Part shown: piece after piece, positions 8,472-19,505 of the stretch
Layout: each line of letters starts with the position of its first letter
Numbering within the stretch: the stretch's first letter is position 1
Origin: Diplonema papillatum
Lineage: Eukaryota; Euglenozoa; Diplonemea; Diplonemida; Diplonemidae
Assembly: GCA_030068145.1 (NCBI GenBank)
Contig: JAPJBO010000624.1
Span: forward strand, 1-64,000
DNA length: 64,000 nucleotides
Direction: 5' to 3'
Translations under genes and position numbers: made by a program
The notes under the pieces: generated by a model
Told to the model about the DNA's origin: nothing
The model's database searches: none
What the model saw: the letters and a program-made list of their open reading frames with translations, nothing else

Positions 8472-9887
8472 GAAAAATTAACTCTGAAGAAGGAAGAAGA
8501 AAAAAAGAGGACCTTGACATGAAAAATAGAGCACTTCTTTTGCTGTTGTTGGGGGGCGGGGGGGGGGGGGGGGAAGGGAAAAAATAGAATTGGGCATTGT
8601 TTGAAGGGAGAAGAGTTAACACGCCCGAAGGCTTCTCCGTTGGGGCGGCCTACAAAAGGCACCAAGTGCCCCGCAAGGGAGGGGGGGAGGAGGAGCAATC
8701 GAAGAAAGAAAGCAAACAAATCAGCAAAAAAAAAAACCACTCTCTAAACCCCCCCCCCCCCCCCCCCCTTTTTCCCCCTCCCCCTTTTCGACGTTGCTGT
8801 TGACTAACGGTTAGGTCGGACCCTTCCCGGTGAACATCCCATGAAAGTAACAGCGTTGACTTAGACCGATACGGGCTACATGGCAACCCCTGCTCAACAT
8901 GTATGCACGTGGGGCCCAGGGCCACATTCATGCGAATGTGTTCGTGGTGTCGGTCGCAGAAGTCTTTTGTTTTGGCTAGCCAAAGAGAGAAAAAGAGCGA
9001 AAGAGTACGTACAGTAGTGAGTAGAGAAGAGAACGAGTGCAAAAGAAAGGAGGTAGCACGGACTACCAGGCCAGCGGAGACCACCGCAAAAAGAAAATTT
9101 TCTTTCCCTACTTCATCCCACAAAACCAGCACCAACAACAACGCCCCCCCCCCCCCCCCCGCCTGCTCAAACCACGCGCTGTAAATTGCAACCCCCCATT
9201 TGACAAGGTCGTCCGGAGACTTTAGAATCCCGGAGTCTCAAGCGAACTTTCACTCTAAAACTCTGCTGGGAAGCAATCTGCAACACTTGGCGCGCCTGGC
9301 TTGTCGTGCCCAAAAAAAGAACAACAACCCAGGAGAAAAATGCCGCCACCAAAAAAAAAAAGAAAAAAAATTAAAGCAAGGCTCCTACCGCATTGTGAAG
9401 TAAATGAGGAGGGATTCCCCGCTCACTCCAAGACGCCTACTTGCCGCCCATGGCATGGCGGTTCCAACTCGTCTTCGTGCTTTTTTGTTCAAAGTATTCC
9501 AAATCAGAATGCTCAAGAACATTCCCTATAGTCACCCGGAGACATTAAAATCCCGGAATCTCAACCCAACGTTCACCCAATAGCGAAACAAAGTCGAAGC
9601 GAACGTGGGGAGGGGGGGGGGGGGGACACGTATTTCTTTCACGCATTTGGATGCTCTTGGATGGGAAATCTGGGGGGACCGAGATCAGTGTTCGCGCTAA
9701 GGAAAAAAGCGCCGGAAAAAAATATTCTTGAGCATCAAGCTGATTCCGCTCCATGGGCGGCATAGCCAAAGCTTACACTGTTGAAAATCGGCTGATTTTG
9801 TGTGAGTCCGCCGGTAAAAAAAAGGGCTCGCAATTTAATCAGCCGGCAAGCCGGCTGATCGCGCGCACACTGACCGAGATACGAAGG

Positions 9888-9918
<31 letters not shown>

Positions 9919-10827
9919 TTGTGTGTCGTGACACAACAAACAGCAGGAATGCCTGAAAGAAAACGATGACCACATAGAAAGAGTTCCTACAAATGAAAAC
10001 CACAAAAATAAAAGCGCTAGAAAAGAACGAACCAAGCGGAGCAATGAAGCAAAAAGAAACCGCAGCAGCAAAGCGAAGTCGGCGTACCGAACACCAGCGA
10101 ACGACTGCGAAAGTTTGGACAGGGATTACGTTAGGACTGGTTTCCCGATTTCCAACACCGTTTTTTGAGCTAAAACCGGGTGGATAAGCCTCAGCTCGGA
10201 ACTGACTGGGTGTGTGCTTCGCACTGCTCCAGTGTGTACCTGTTGTTTTGCACCACCATGCTGCCGGCAAAAACCGCGGATCGTTGAGGTTAGAATGCAG
10301 AGTATGTGTAGCGATGACCTTAGCCACTAGGTGCCGCCTCTTCGATCGTACCGTGTCTTCGGGGCGGGCGCGCCCTCTTGTGATGAGTTTTCACAGGGTA
10401 CATAGCACGTGTAGCTCAACCTGCTAAAAGACGTCATGCGACCGCATGTCAGTGCAGTTGTATCTACGAAAAAAATATATATGCGATTGTTACTTTCGCA
10501 ACAAAGTGGGTCGTGCAGAACAGCCCCTCCCCTTTCCCCTTCCCAGGAGTAGGGTACTTCGCGTAACGCGACTTGCTGCCCTCAGCACGCAGGATTACTT
10601 CCTCGCACTCTTTTTCCTTTTGGTACTTCAACCATTGGTGCTGCACACGGCAACCCCATGTCCACTGTGCTCTGCGGAGTTTACTTCGCAGATTGCCACC
10701 GTAAAAAGAAGACAAGTCAGTGCCTAGCGAGTCGCAGTCACCATCAGGGCGAGTGCCCTGAGTTTTTTAACTGATTGCTTAGACACGGTTGTAGGAGGGG
10801 CCTTCTCCCCGTGACGGATTCGCCTGT
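8468..10827. other. Gene-poor region with homopolymer tracts
   Basis: No credible gene. It contains G runs (8554-8573), C runs (8750-8768, 9145-9161) and A runs, plus hairpin-family repeats at 9206-9260 and 9531-9580. A short repeat containing GTTAGAATGCAGAGTATGTG lies at about 10288; relatives with GTTAGAATGCAAA and CTGCATCG lie near 20575-21000, 55895 (reverse) and 58345. Confidence 0.5.
9206..9260 (+). repeat. Hairpin repeat, well-preserved copy
   Basis: One of the best copies of a dispersed motif of about 55 bp. Pieces in order: GGTCGTCCGGAGACT, a TTAGAAT loop, CCCGGAGTCTCAAGCGAAC, then TTTCACTCTAAAA. GAGAC and GTCTC form the stem. Other + strand copies lie near 4692, 5828, 9531, 14816, 25874, 35985, 37228, 42128, 42289, 45446, 52195, 53515, 60894, 62324 and 62692. 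Many end in long A runs. A reverse copy is at 52753-52795. Confidence 0.75.
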
Positions 10828-11037
10828 GCTCTAGTAGCACGGGTGGTCCTGGCTGTGACGAGCTACGAACAGCCGCCTGACAAACCAGACTCACACCGCA
10901 GTCCTGTCTGCAGACACTCAGGTTCCGCGCTGATGATGGTCCGCCTTATGTGTCCGTGGCTTACAGGACCGAAACACGGCGCAGTGCGGTGTTGAGCACA
11001 TACCCATTCCAAGCACGTTCTTGCAAACTCCCCTTTC
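10828..11037 (+). repeat. Dispersed repeat of about 210 bp, copy 1
   Basis: Begins TGTGCTCTAGTAGCACGGGT and ends CACGTTCTTGCAA. It is nearly identical to 34180-34397. A 3' piece is also at about 48100-48167. It lacks an 11-base segment (GACGGGACCAG or similar) present in the other copies. It matches no RNA gene I recognise; a structured RNA or SINE is possible. Confidence 0.75.
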
Positions 11038-11599
11038 CCCTTCCCAGGAGAACTGAAATCATCATGAGAACATACAGGACTCACAGCAAAACTTACAAGC
11101 AGAAACCTTTTCTAAAAGGCCGAAAAACGCCGCATATCTGTACGCCCCACATTGAGATCATCGGGAACATGACCCCCCCTCCCCCCCCCCCGTGCGGCCA
11201 AAACCTTTTTCAACCTCTCCAATTCCCTTCAAGCTAGACCATTATACAACGGCCCCCCCCCCCCCCCCCCCCCCCCCGTCGCCTGTATTTAACACCAAAA
11301 TGCAGGGGTGCGGCTTCCGCATTGCGGGTGTAAATGAAAAAAAGTTCAAGGGAACTTTAACTCGACACAATTTGTCGTCAAAAAAAAAGAAAAAACCGAC
11401 CGCACAAACACTCCCATCCGAGAATATTTGGAGACTTTTTAGCATCGTGGCTCCTCACAAATACACTGCAAAAAAGCAGTCGTCGCTGTGTCAGACTCCT
11501 CGGATCACCTGTCAGCGTGTAAATCCTGGAGGGGACACCAAGTCGCCAAAAAACTGCTCTTCTGCCTCCACCAGTCCGTCGTCCTCTGCTGTTTTTTTT
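11038..11599. other. Spacer with C tracts and one GATCGTCGG-family repeat
   Basis: No gene is seen. Bases 11110-11170 are a diverged copy of the repeat with CTGTACGCCC...GATCATCGGGAAC. C runs lie at 11168-11191 and 11252-11277. Confidence 0.5.
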
Positions 11600-11722
11600 T
11601 CTCTTTTTTTTTCCCGGCTGTGCGGGAACCTTATGTCACTCGTTTGTTTGTAAAGATTGCTCGGTTCTTCTCCCTGACTTGTTCCCGGATTAGGATGACA
11701 CATACTACTACTACTTTTCCCG
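11600..11722 (+). mobile_element. Short retroelement-like 3' end with (ACT)n tail
   Basis: Bases from about 11631 match the repeated unit found at 57040-57270 and 59320-59410: TATGTCACTCGTTTGTTTGT, then CTCCCTGACTTGTTCCCGG, a TAG, and a tail of ACACATACTACTACTACT. The upstream edge is unrelated to the other copies, as expected of a 5'-truncated insertion. Confidence 0.6.
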
Positions 11723-12041
11723 GCTGTAAAACACGAGACCCCTCCCACGGCTAGGAACGTCTGAAAGTATAACAAAACGGGTTTGCTCCATCGGAAAGTG
11801 CCGCGGGGTGCTGTTGGTCTATGACGCTACGTTTTTTTGCACCGGAATGCAGCCCCATCGTCTCAGGCACGCCGCAGGCGGCGCTGCACCAGGGGGGACC
11901 GGCGCCCCCTGGAAAAGGGGGGGTGGCACGGAGGTTCGGCTCCACTCAGAGAAAAGAGGCCTTCCGCTCCCAGAAGTAACCACTTCTGCTGAGCAAGCAC
12001 TTGCGGTGTAACTGTGTGCGAGTGCACAGAGAGTCAGCGCT

Positions 12042-12183
12042 GAGCCATTTCACCTACCCTCCCCTGATAGCGACGAGGATGCAAATTATCGCTACAGATT
12101 ATTAGAAGTCTAACTCAAACTACTACGCCCGAGTACGTTCCACAACGCTCGACAATGCTCGATCGGGCAGGGGTGAATCGGCT
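12042..12183. mobile_element. Small inverted-repeat element (GAGCC family), 142 bp
   Basis: The left end GAGCCATTTCACCTACCC and the right end GGGGTGAATCGGCTT are imperfect inverted repeats. A related element with the same ends is at 48068-48343, and a larger pair of such ends is at 20276-21163. Probably a non-autonomous DNA transposon. No clear target duplication was found. Confidence 0.55.
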
Positions 12184-12918
12184 TAGTTTTGGAAGAAGAA
12201 GAAAAAGAAGAAGAAGAACAACAACGTGGGGCCCGCCGGCTTGTGCAACACGTACACTGTACTGGTGCAAGCTACAGTGCGCTGCCACTCTGCACTAAAA
12301 AAAGAGCGGGGGGTGGGATCTGGCGGGAACAGCATCCTAACTTTACCCCTGTGCCGGCGAAAAGCGACGGCAAACGGTATTCTTTGTGCGTGCGCAGTGA
12401 CTGGAGCAAACGGGCAATCCGAAGCAATGCAGTAAAGGAGGAAGGATAAAACTCTCACTCCAAAAAAAAAAAAAAAAAAAAGCAAAACGAAAACCACCGT
12501 CTTTTATTATTCTCTCTATCGTGTTCCGTGTCAAAAGAAGCTGCGATTCAACTATTCTTTGCTTCCTGCCTTTGCTCATGGGGACCTTCTTCGTGACGAG
12601 GCGAAGCTTAGCTTTTGCTTGCTAGCCTTCTGTCCTGGCGGGGGAGACGGGACGACAGCAGCCGCAGTGGCAACTTATACAGGAGGCGTCCCACGCATAG
12701 ACATGCCCCCGCCGCATGCATACCTCTCGCAGACACACCAACACACACACAATACATGGGGCAGCTGTCTTCAGCACTGCAATTTTTGCTGGATTGACTA
12801 GGTGAGTCGCGCCACCTCCCCCGAGTGAGCACGTATGCGCTGGGCCCTAGAAGGAGGGGCGGCAACAAAATAACAGACCCCAAACACAAACACACACGCA
12901 CACACACACACACACACA
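12184..12918. other. Spacer, no gene seen
   Basis: Contains AAG-rich and A-run sequence, then a short (CA)n tract at about 12889-12918 that forms the left edge of the retrotransposon pieces at 12919-13165. Confidence 0.5.
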
Positions 12919-12969
12919 CGAGCGTGTTCGTACTTTCGTGAAGGGAGGCCCCACGTTAAACCGGGTCCG
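12919..12969 (+). mobile_element. Family-2 3' untranslated fragment between CA repeats
   Basis: The string GTGTTCGTACTTTCGTGAAG, then GGCCCCACGTTAAACCGGGT and CCGTAG, corresponds to the 3' untranslated ends of the family-2 copies at 28397-28456 and 31908-31967. CA repeats lie immediately on both sides. It is the shortest 5' truncation in the window. Confidence 0.7.
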
Positions 12970-12978
12970 TAGCACACA

Positions 12979-13165
12979 CACATACCCACATGTTGCAACC
13001 AGCAGCACATGGGTCATGAAGCAGGGTGCCTTAACCAAAGGAGGCCGCAGTTCCGGACGGCGCGTGGTACGAGCAGCCAGCAGGAGCTTCACACAGCTGC
13101 GACGTGAGAATATTGACAACTTGGGCTATACTCCGCTTCAGGGACTACCCGTGATTGAATTGCTA
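12979..13165 (+). pseudogene. Degenerate C-terminus of a CA-associated retrotransposon, copy G
   Basis: In one frame the sequence reads PTCCNQQHMGHEAG and ends in a stop at 13105-13107. It parallels copy F (DTCCDQQHMGHGAG, stop at 26303-26305) and the second half of the family-2 Cys/His module (ETCC...HH). The 3' untranslated part (GGGCTATACTCCGCTTCAGG...) matches copy F. It is 5'-truncated just after a CA tract (12970-12978). The last residues have drifted from the family ending QPAGxSAVT. Confidence 0.65.
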
Positions 13166-13244
13166 TTGAACCGTATAGTATAATTGAACCGTAAATCTCA
13201 ACACACTCGTCCCGATTTGCGCACTTACCTACCCCCTCCGCATT

Positions 13245-14301
<1,057 letters not shown>

Positions 14302-14376
14302 TTCAAAGAAGACTGAATGCTAGCATCAGACATGTATGGAGGCACTGTTCTGCCTACACAGTAAACTAAGGTTCCT
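14302..14376 (+). repeat. Triple-palindrome repeat, copy
   Basis: Diverged copy of the element described at 17378-17462: TTCAAAGAAGACTGAATGCT, AGCATCAGACATGTATG, then AGGCACTGTTCTGCCT and TAAACTAAGG. Confidence 0.6.
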
Positions 14377-16754
14377 TTCCGTCTGCGTCTTCCACCTTGT
14401 GCGCAAGTTCTAGAACGATACACCTACTGCTTGCGCGAAGGAATCATAGCGAGTAAAACGATACGGCCTTCGTTGGACGATTCATTAATGGACCGAAAGT
14501 CGGACGGGAGCCGCCTCCGAAATGGCGGGCTGAGAATCGCATTGAAAGTCATCAATGTGGCTATCCTGTCCAAGCCTAACCCAGCCTGTCCAATCCGGGG
14601 CCGAGGGAGGGGGCCCTGGCCGGCAAGGGGTGACCTACGCCAACAGCCCCCTTTCTCCCCCCTCTCTTCCCCCTGCAGCCGAGTTTTCGAAAGATGGCTT
14701 TTTTAGTTGTAATCCTTGTACCCCTGCCAACAGTCTGCGTCATTGAGCACAAGGATTCTGAAATAGAAAGTTGGCGCAAAAAGGAACAAGGCTACGAAAC
14801 AACCCGTTCGACGAAAGTGTCACCGCGGAGGCTTTGCAATCCCGGTTTCTCGAACTTGCACTCTAACATACCGGATCCTTGTACCTCAGGAAACTCTCTC
14901 TAACTTTTAATTCCATCCCTTTTTTGGGTCGCAGAATCAAACGATGGCGCGCGGTTCGGATCGGTCGGGCAAATTCTTTGGGCTGATAGTCACGCGCGTG
15001 ACTAAGATGGCTCTCCATCGTAAAAGTTCACTCTCTATGAGCAAAAAAAAAAAAAAAAATGGAAAACATTCGTATCACTGAAATCAGTCTAGATAAAATA
15101 CACGACCGGAGCCAAGCTTCGAAAGTACACCGAAAAGCCTAAAAAAAAACAAAGGGGGGGGGGGGGGGGGAAGCAAAATAAACCCTTTCACTCTTTTAAA
15201 AGGAAAATAAAGAGGCTCAAACACACAACCCGATACATTTCCTTGTCTCTGTTACAAGAATTGCGGAACCCTCCGATTCGATTCTCTCCCGCAGAAGAGT
15301 TTTGCGGTTCAACAACCACCCCAGAATACCTGACGATAACCCCACCTGGGTGATCCCGAACTCCCGTATTCCAAGTGTCGCGCAAATAAACTTCAACTCC
15401 TCAACACCCTACCGCCCCCCCCTGGGAGAATGAATCAGGAAAGTAGCTTGACACCCGAACGCAACGGAAAAAGCCCACCGAATGTTGCACAGAGTGTGTC
15501 TGGGCTCTGACTGCGGAGCTCAGACCAACACGTTTTTATGTGTGTCGGATTCGGAAGGAACAGTGTGGAGAGTACGAGGTGGTCTCGTGCTCTCTCGACT
15601 GCGTACTACCCGTCTCTGGCTATGTGTAGGTGTCCGCCTGACGATCCCTATTCGCTAGCGGGCTCTCCGAGCAAGCAAAGGTTGCTCGGAGAGGAACCAA
15701 GTCACGAGGGGCTAAAGCAAAGTGCACCGAGCAGGGAGAGGGGCTCCATATGCTTAAAGAGAGGGGAGTTGAGAATGCAATGGGAGATGCTTTCTGCCTC
15801 ACCCGCCCTTCGTCACACAGGAAGGACTTGTTTGAAGTCACCGCCAAACACCACCACACACCCGCCTAACATTTCTTCTGACCGTCTGACCTGGCGAACG
15901 GTTCTTTCAAGGGCCTTTACCAGCCATTTGTTTGCCACAGGTGAGATCCTCCGACTCGTCAGACACCCTGTGTACGATACGCGTGGCAAGAAGCATCGGG
16001 TTTGTACAGTCTATCATCACAGGTTGATGTTGCTGTTGTGCAACACCCCTCCCGAAAAACTGTATTATTCGGGGCGGCTTTATTTGGCAGACAGATTCCT
16101 GTTCTTTACACGGCGTAGTATCGAGGTTTGTACCTTTCGCGGCACAAGTGGTGCAGTATAGTGGTCTAGCGTGGATTGCCGTTTTACCTTTCTTGTTAGC
16201 AAGCACGCGGCCGGTCCAAATAAGCCCGAGGTAAGCAGTTCTGTTGCTGCGTATCAAACTACTAAGTACTACTACCACACGCATTGCGTGCTGTATTGGC
16301 TTGACAGAAGTCATCGGGTGTATGAAGCTACTTCTCTGATATAATGCGTCGGGTCGCTGGCTGTCGATGCGCCGAGGCGGCGGTCCCGTCCTGAAATGCA
16401 AATGCTGCCGACGTGCCACGGCTGCTGTTGGCGTTCGGATCGGATCTCCACAAAGAGGCCGCCTTGCGTCGCTCGTTTGGTTTAGTACAGATCACCCCTC
16501 GTTCTTTCACAACACAAAACAAGTTGTTGACAACTAACAAGTAAAGAATAAAACAAAACTCCGCATTTCTTCCAAACTTTGCTCCCCGAAACACAATACT
16601 ATGACTCCTACCTTGAAAAAAGGACCCGTTTTGCCGAAAGTCGCCTGCAGAATACGCTTTAAGAGATGCTGGAGTCCCGTCACGTATATAATCCAGCACG
16701 GTTTAACCGGCTGTTTAGCATCTGTCCGATCGAGCAACCGTAGATACCAGGGAC
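14377..16754. other. Spacer, no recognised gene
   Basis: Open frames up to about 200 codons occur (for example 15538-16161) but show no family motifs and have several overlapping competitors. A hairpin-family repeat with drift lies at 14816-14866. A and G runs occur at 15042-15058 and 15154-15170. Confidence 0.5.
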
Positions 16755-16945
16755 TAGGAACGGGAGTTCCTCTCGTACTACGTAATGCTGTCGGAATGCG
16801 CTGGCCCGATAGGCTCTCTCTCCATCAGTAGGGTAAATTCAACTTGTCTCACGACGGTCTAACCCAGCTCACGTTCACTGTTAGTGGGTGAACAATCCAA
16901 CCCTTAGACAATTCTGCTGCTTGTCCAGGTTAGGAAGAGCCGATT
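16755..16945 (-). rRNA. LSU (28S-type) rRNA fragment including the sarcin-ricin loop
   Basis: Read on the minus strand it contains AGTACGAGAGGAACTCCC (the sarcin-ricin loop, 16763-16780). Upstream on that strand are the conserved segments complementary to CATCAGTAGGGTAAA, GTCTCACGACGGTCTAACCC, AGCTCACGTTC and GTGGGTGAACAATCCAACCC. This is the domain V/VI boundary of eukaryotic LSU rRNA. Similarity stops sharply after AGGAAGAGCCGA (16931-16942 on the + strand). It is therefore a truncated copy, or one piece of a naturally fragmented LSU gene. Confidence 0.88.
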
Positions 16946-17039
16946 ATGTTCCTTCCCAACGACATGCTCTATCGGGTATCTTGGTCAGGCTCCGTTGAAG
17001 TTGATTCTTTAGGAAAGGAACCCCCCCCCCCCCTCTTCA

Positions 17040-17213
17040 AACCCAAGAAACATTTTCCCCCCCTAAACAAACATTAAACTAAGTTTTCCCCCCGACCCTT
17101 TTTCCCTTTCCCCTATTTTATTTTGCACTTTCTTCGACGAAGACTTGATGCTAGCTTCAAACATGCATGCGAGGCAGCGTTCTGCCTAAACATTAAACTA
17201 AGTTTTTCCCCCT
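17040..17213 (+). repeat. Triple-palindrome repeat, copy, with a partial copy upstream
   Basis: A full copy lies at 17135-17213 (GAAGACTTGATGCTAGCTTC... AGGCAGCGTTCTGCCT, ATTAAACTAAG). A partial copy of its 3' part (ACATTAAACTAAGTTTTCCC) is at 17070-17090. With the copy at 17378 this forms a loose tandem with about 243-bp spacing. Confidence 0.7.
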
Positions 17214-17377
17214 TTCAAGAGCGAAACATGAGACGAAGAACGAGGTGCACACAACACCGCGGTGAAAAAAATACAGGGGGCTAGTCCCTCAAGGTTTCAT
17301 TCCCCACTTTGGGAGCCGTACACTCCCCTCTTTACAACTTTCTATTTTCTATTTTGCATCCCTTTCCTAGACGACAT

Positions 17378-17462
17378 CTTCCTCGAAGAAGACTTGATGC
17401 TAGCATCAACCTTGCATGAGAGGCAGTGCCCTGCCTAAACATTAAACTAAGATTTTTCCCCC
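17378..17462 (+). repeat. Triple-palindrome repeat, best copy
   Basis: Three inverted repeats stand in a row. The first is TTCCTCGAAGAA (TTCTTCGAAGAA in other copies). The second is TTGATGCTAGCATCAA, a perfect 16-bp palindrome. The third is AGGCAG-5 nt-CTGCCT with loop TGCC or TGTTC. The run ends AAACATTAAACTAAGA and then T/C-rich sequence. Other copies: 14302, 17135, 45050, 46548 (diverged), 53257 (partial), 53983 and 63240, all on the + strand. In this copy and at 53983 similarity extends about 100 bp upstream. It could be a SINE, a structured RNA or a processing element; no known family was recognised. Confidence 0.7.
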
Positions 17463-17568
17463 AGAAAAATCGGCAACGCGCCCCCCCACACCCCACCCTC
17501 CAGGCTCCACCTCCAGAGTCTTGTTCCGAAGCGCTTTTTTTAAATTTGTTCCACGTCAATTTATGACC

Positions 17569-18093
17569 ACTACACGGTGGACTCCAGCAACTTTTGCTTG
17601 AGTGAAACCAGACTCTCCAAAAGCGGGTGTGCCACACCCGCAAATAGGGTGTGAAATAGGGTGTGCGCAGGGCTTACGCTCCACGTGTGGAACGTGTGGA
17701 TTTCCACACGTTAATTCTTTTGGATTTTGTTCCTCCACGTGTGGGTCCACAGGTACCACATGTGGATTTTGGTTTATTGGTCCACATGCAGGGGAGTCTA
17801 GGCCCACTAGTGGTCAAGGCCGCACAGCCAGGTGTCGCCAAGTCCAGTAGCTACCTAGCGACGCTTTTTTTTTTTTTTTTTTTTGCCGTCGCGCATGAGG
17901 AGAAAGGTTTTCTTTCCCCTCGAACCTTAAGCGCCCACATGTGGACCACACGTATATTCTATGAGGCCGAAAACGGAGCGTAAGCCCGGGTGTGCGCACC
18001 CTATTTCACACCCTATTTCCGGGTGTGGTCACACCTGCACTTGAGGCCGGACTTGAGTCTCGAGCAAAAGTTGCTGGAGTTCACCCGTGTAGT
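17569..18093. mobile_element. Inverted-repeat element, about 525 bp, with arms of about 120 bp
   Basis: The left end ACTACACGGTGGACTCCAGC, then AACTTTTGCT, is matched in reverse by the right end AGCAAAAGTTGCTGGAGTTC ... CCGTGTAGT. Inside the arms both sides carry TTTCACACCCTATTT-type and GGCTTACGCTCC sequences in inverted order. There is no transposase. The arms also carry GCGGGTGTGCCACACCCGC, related in sequence to the 22-bp satellite unit at 22.2 kb. No target duplication is clear. Confidence 0.7.
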
Positions 18094-19289
18094 AAGAACT
18101 CACTAGTAATGACAAATCACTAGGTAGTGTTTTTTTTTTTTTTTTTGTTTTTTTCACTCGTAATATCACTAGTAAGAATACTGTTCTCCCAATGACTACT
18201 AGTGCACCGTGTGCACTGTACTTGCCATCCATATTAAAAGTACAGCCTGCGGGTGACCACCACGCCCCCTCCTACTGCCCTCCCCCATCACTTGTACCAG
18301 GTAGCTCTTTCCTGAAGCCACATTCCCATTCAAGTAACAAACGGGAACAGAAAAAAAGAGAACCCAGTCCGAAAACCTACGATTCAACGTCCTTGGAGTG
18401 ACTTGCGCAAAAAAAAAAAGCAACACCAAACACGTTACCGCGGAAGGACTCGCCTACACCCCTATGCAAGTATGCACTCCACAGGCTCTGCCCTGACAGG
18501 ACACGTGCTGAGGTCCGCTAAAAAAGTGCGTAAACGGGAAGAGGCTGTCTTGACCCGCATCAAAGCACTTCGAAGAGACGTGTGTGCATACGCAAAACCC
18601 CTTTTCTAGCCACAGGGTTTTGCCACAACCAGGAAGGGATGCATGCCCCCCCCCCCCCCTGAGAGGCGGATATTCTGTCGAGCTGCGCTTTTTTTTTTGC
18701 CCGCCCCAAAAATCAGAAACCCCCGAATCCTGGGGGAAAGCCTGGGTGGGGCGGGGAAAAATAATTCCGAGCTCGCTTGAAATGATTCTCGAACTGGATT
18801 CATTTCGCCAAAAAAAGCAAAGGATGCACCGAGAGGTGTGCACGTACCGCCAGCAGCACCCAATACAAATGCCGGCGTTCTATTTGTACAACCTCTCTCT
18901 CTCTCTCTCCCTCATTCCTGTCCCTACTTCTTCTTCTTCGAAACGACAAGCAAACAGGAACCAGAATAACAGAATACAGGCTAAACAAAAGGGGAGCCCC
19001 CCACCCGAATTCGAACGACACGAACAACTACCAACTCACTGAGGCGCCTATGCAGCCAGGAAACCTGTCAGGTGCACTAAGAACACTATGCATTTGTGCA
19101 ACATTTCCGGGCCTCATCTTAGAGAACTCACTTTAAAAAACCGCAAACAAAAGGGCGAGGGTACTTAAACGGGAGAACTCGAATACGGGAATTAGGTTAA
19201 AAACACGAACGCCGAAAAAAGAAGAAAAACAGAGAACCCAAATTTTCGTCTCGAAGAGGTCCATTTTTTGAGCGTCGAAAACGCTTGCA
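18094..19289. other. Spacer with a degenerate tRNA-like segment
   Basis: No gene is seen. On the minus strand, about 18990-19060 reads GCGCCTCAGTGAGTTGGTAG, then a short piece, then GTTCGAATTCGGGTG. This resembles D-arm and T-arm sequences without an anticodon arm. A related reverse-strand string is near 50685-50720. It may be a tRNA-derived SINE head. C and T runs occur at 18646-18659 and 17871-17884. Confidence 0.4.
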
Positions 19290-19505
19290 CTAAAAAATAC
19301 TCGAGGGACTGCCTTGTGCTCATTTCGACGGAGGCTAGAGGGGGAGAATACAATACAACTACAAAGTGGGTCTTTTTGGTTGAACGCTTACGCCCGCCAC
19401 TAAGCCCAGATTTACCTGTGTTTCGTGTGGGCTGCAACACATTTACCTCCTTTGAGATTTCGCAACTGGCAGTCTCCTCAAGTATTTCCTTCAAAGCAGG
19501 CGCAA
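19290..19505 (+). repeat. Dispersed repeat of about 210 bp, inverted partner at 50055-50265
   Basis: Shares with the reverse strand of 50055-50265 long stretches such as GGCTAGAGGGGGAGAA, AACGCTTACGCCCGCCACTA and CACCTGTGTTTCGTGTGGGC. Both carry the readable string TTTKWVF(L/F)VERLRPPL, which may be a remnant of a protein or chance. Family unknown. Confidence 0.7.

Noticed and set aside
10828-11037. 5S rRNA, U snRNA or SRP RNA gene
   Set aside because: No characteristic conserved segment could be matched; kept only as a dispersed repeat.
15538-16419. Open frames of 207 codons (+) and 170 codons (-)
   Set aside because: They overlap, have no recognisable domain and no biased codon use, and lie in repeat-rich spacer.
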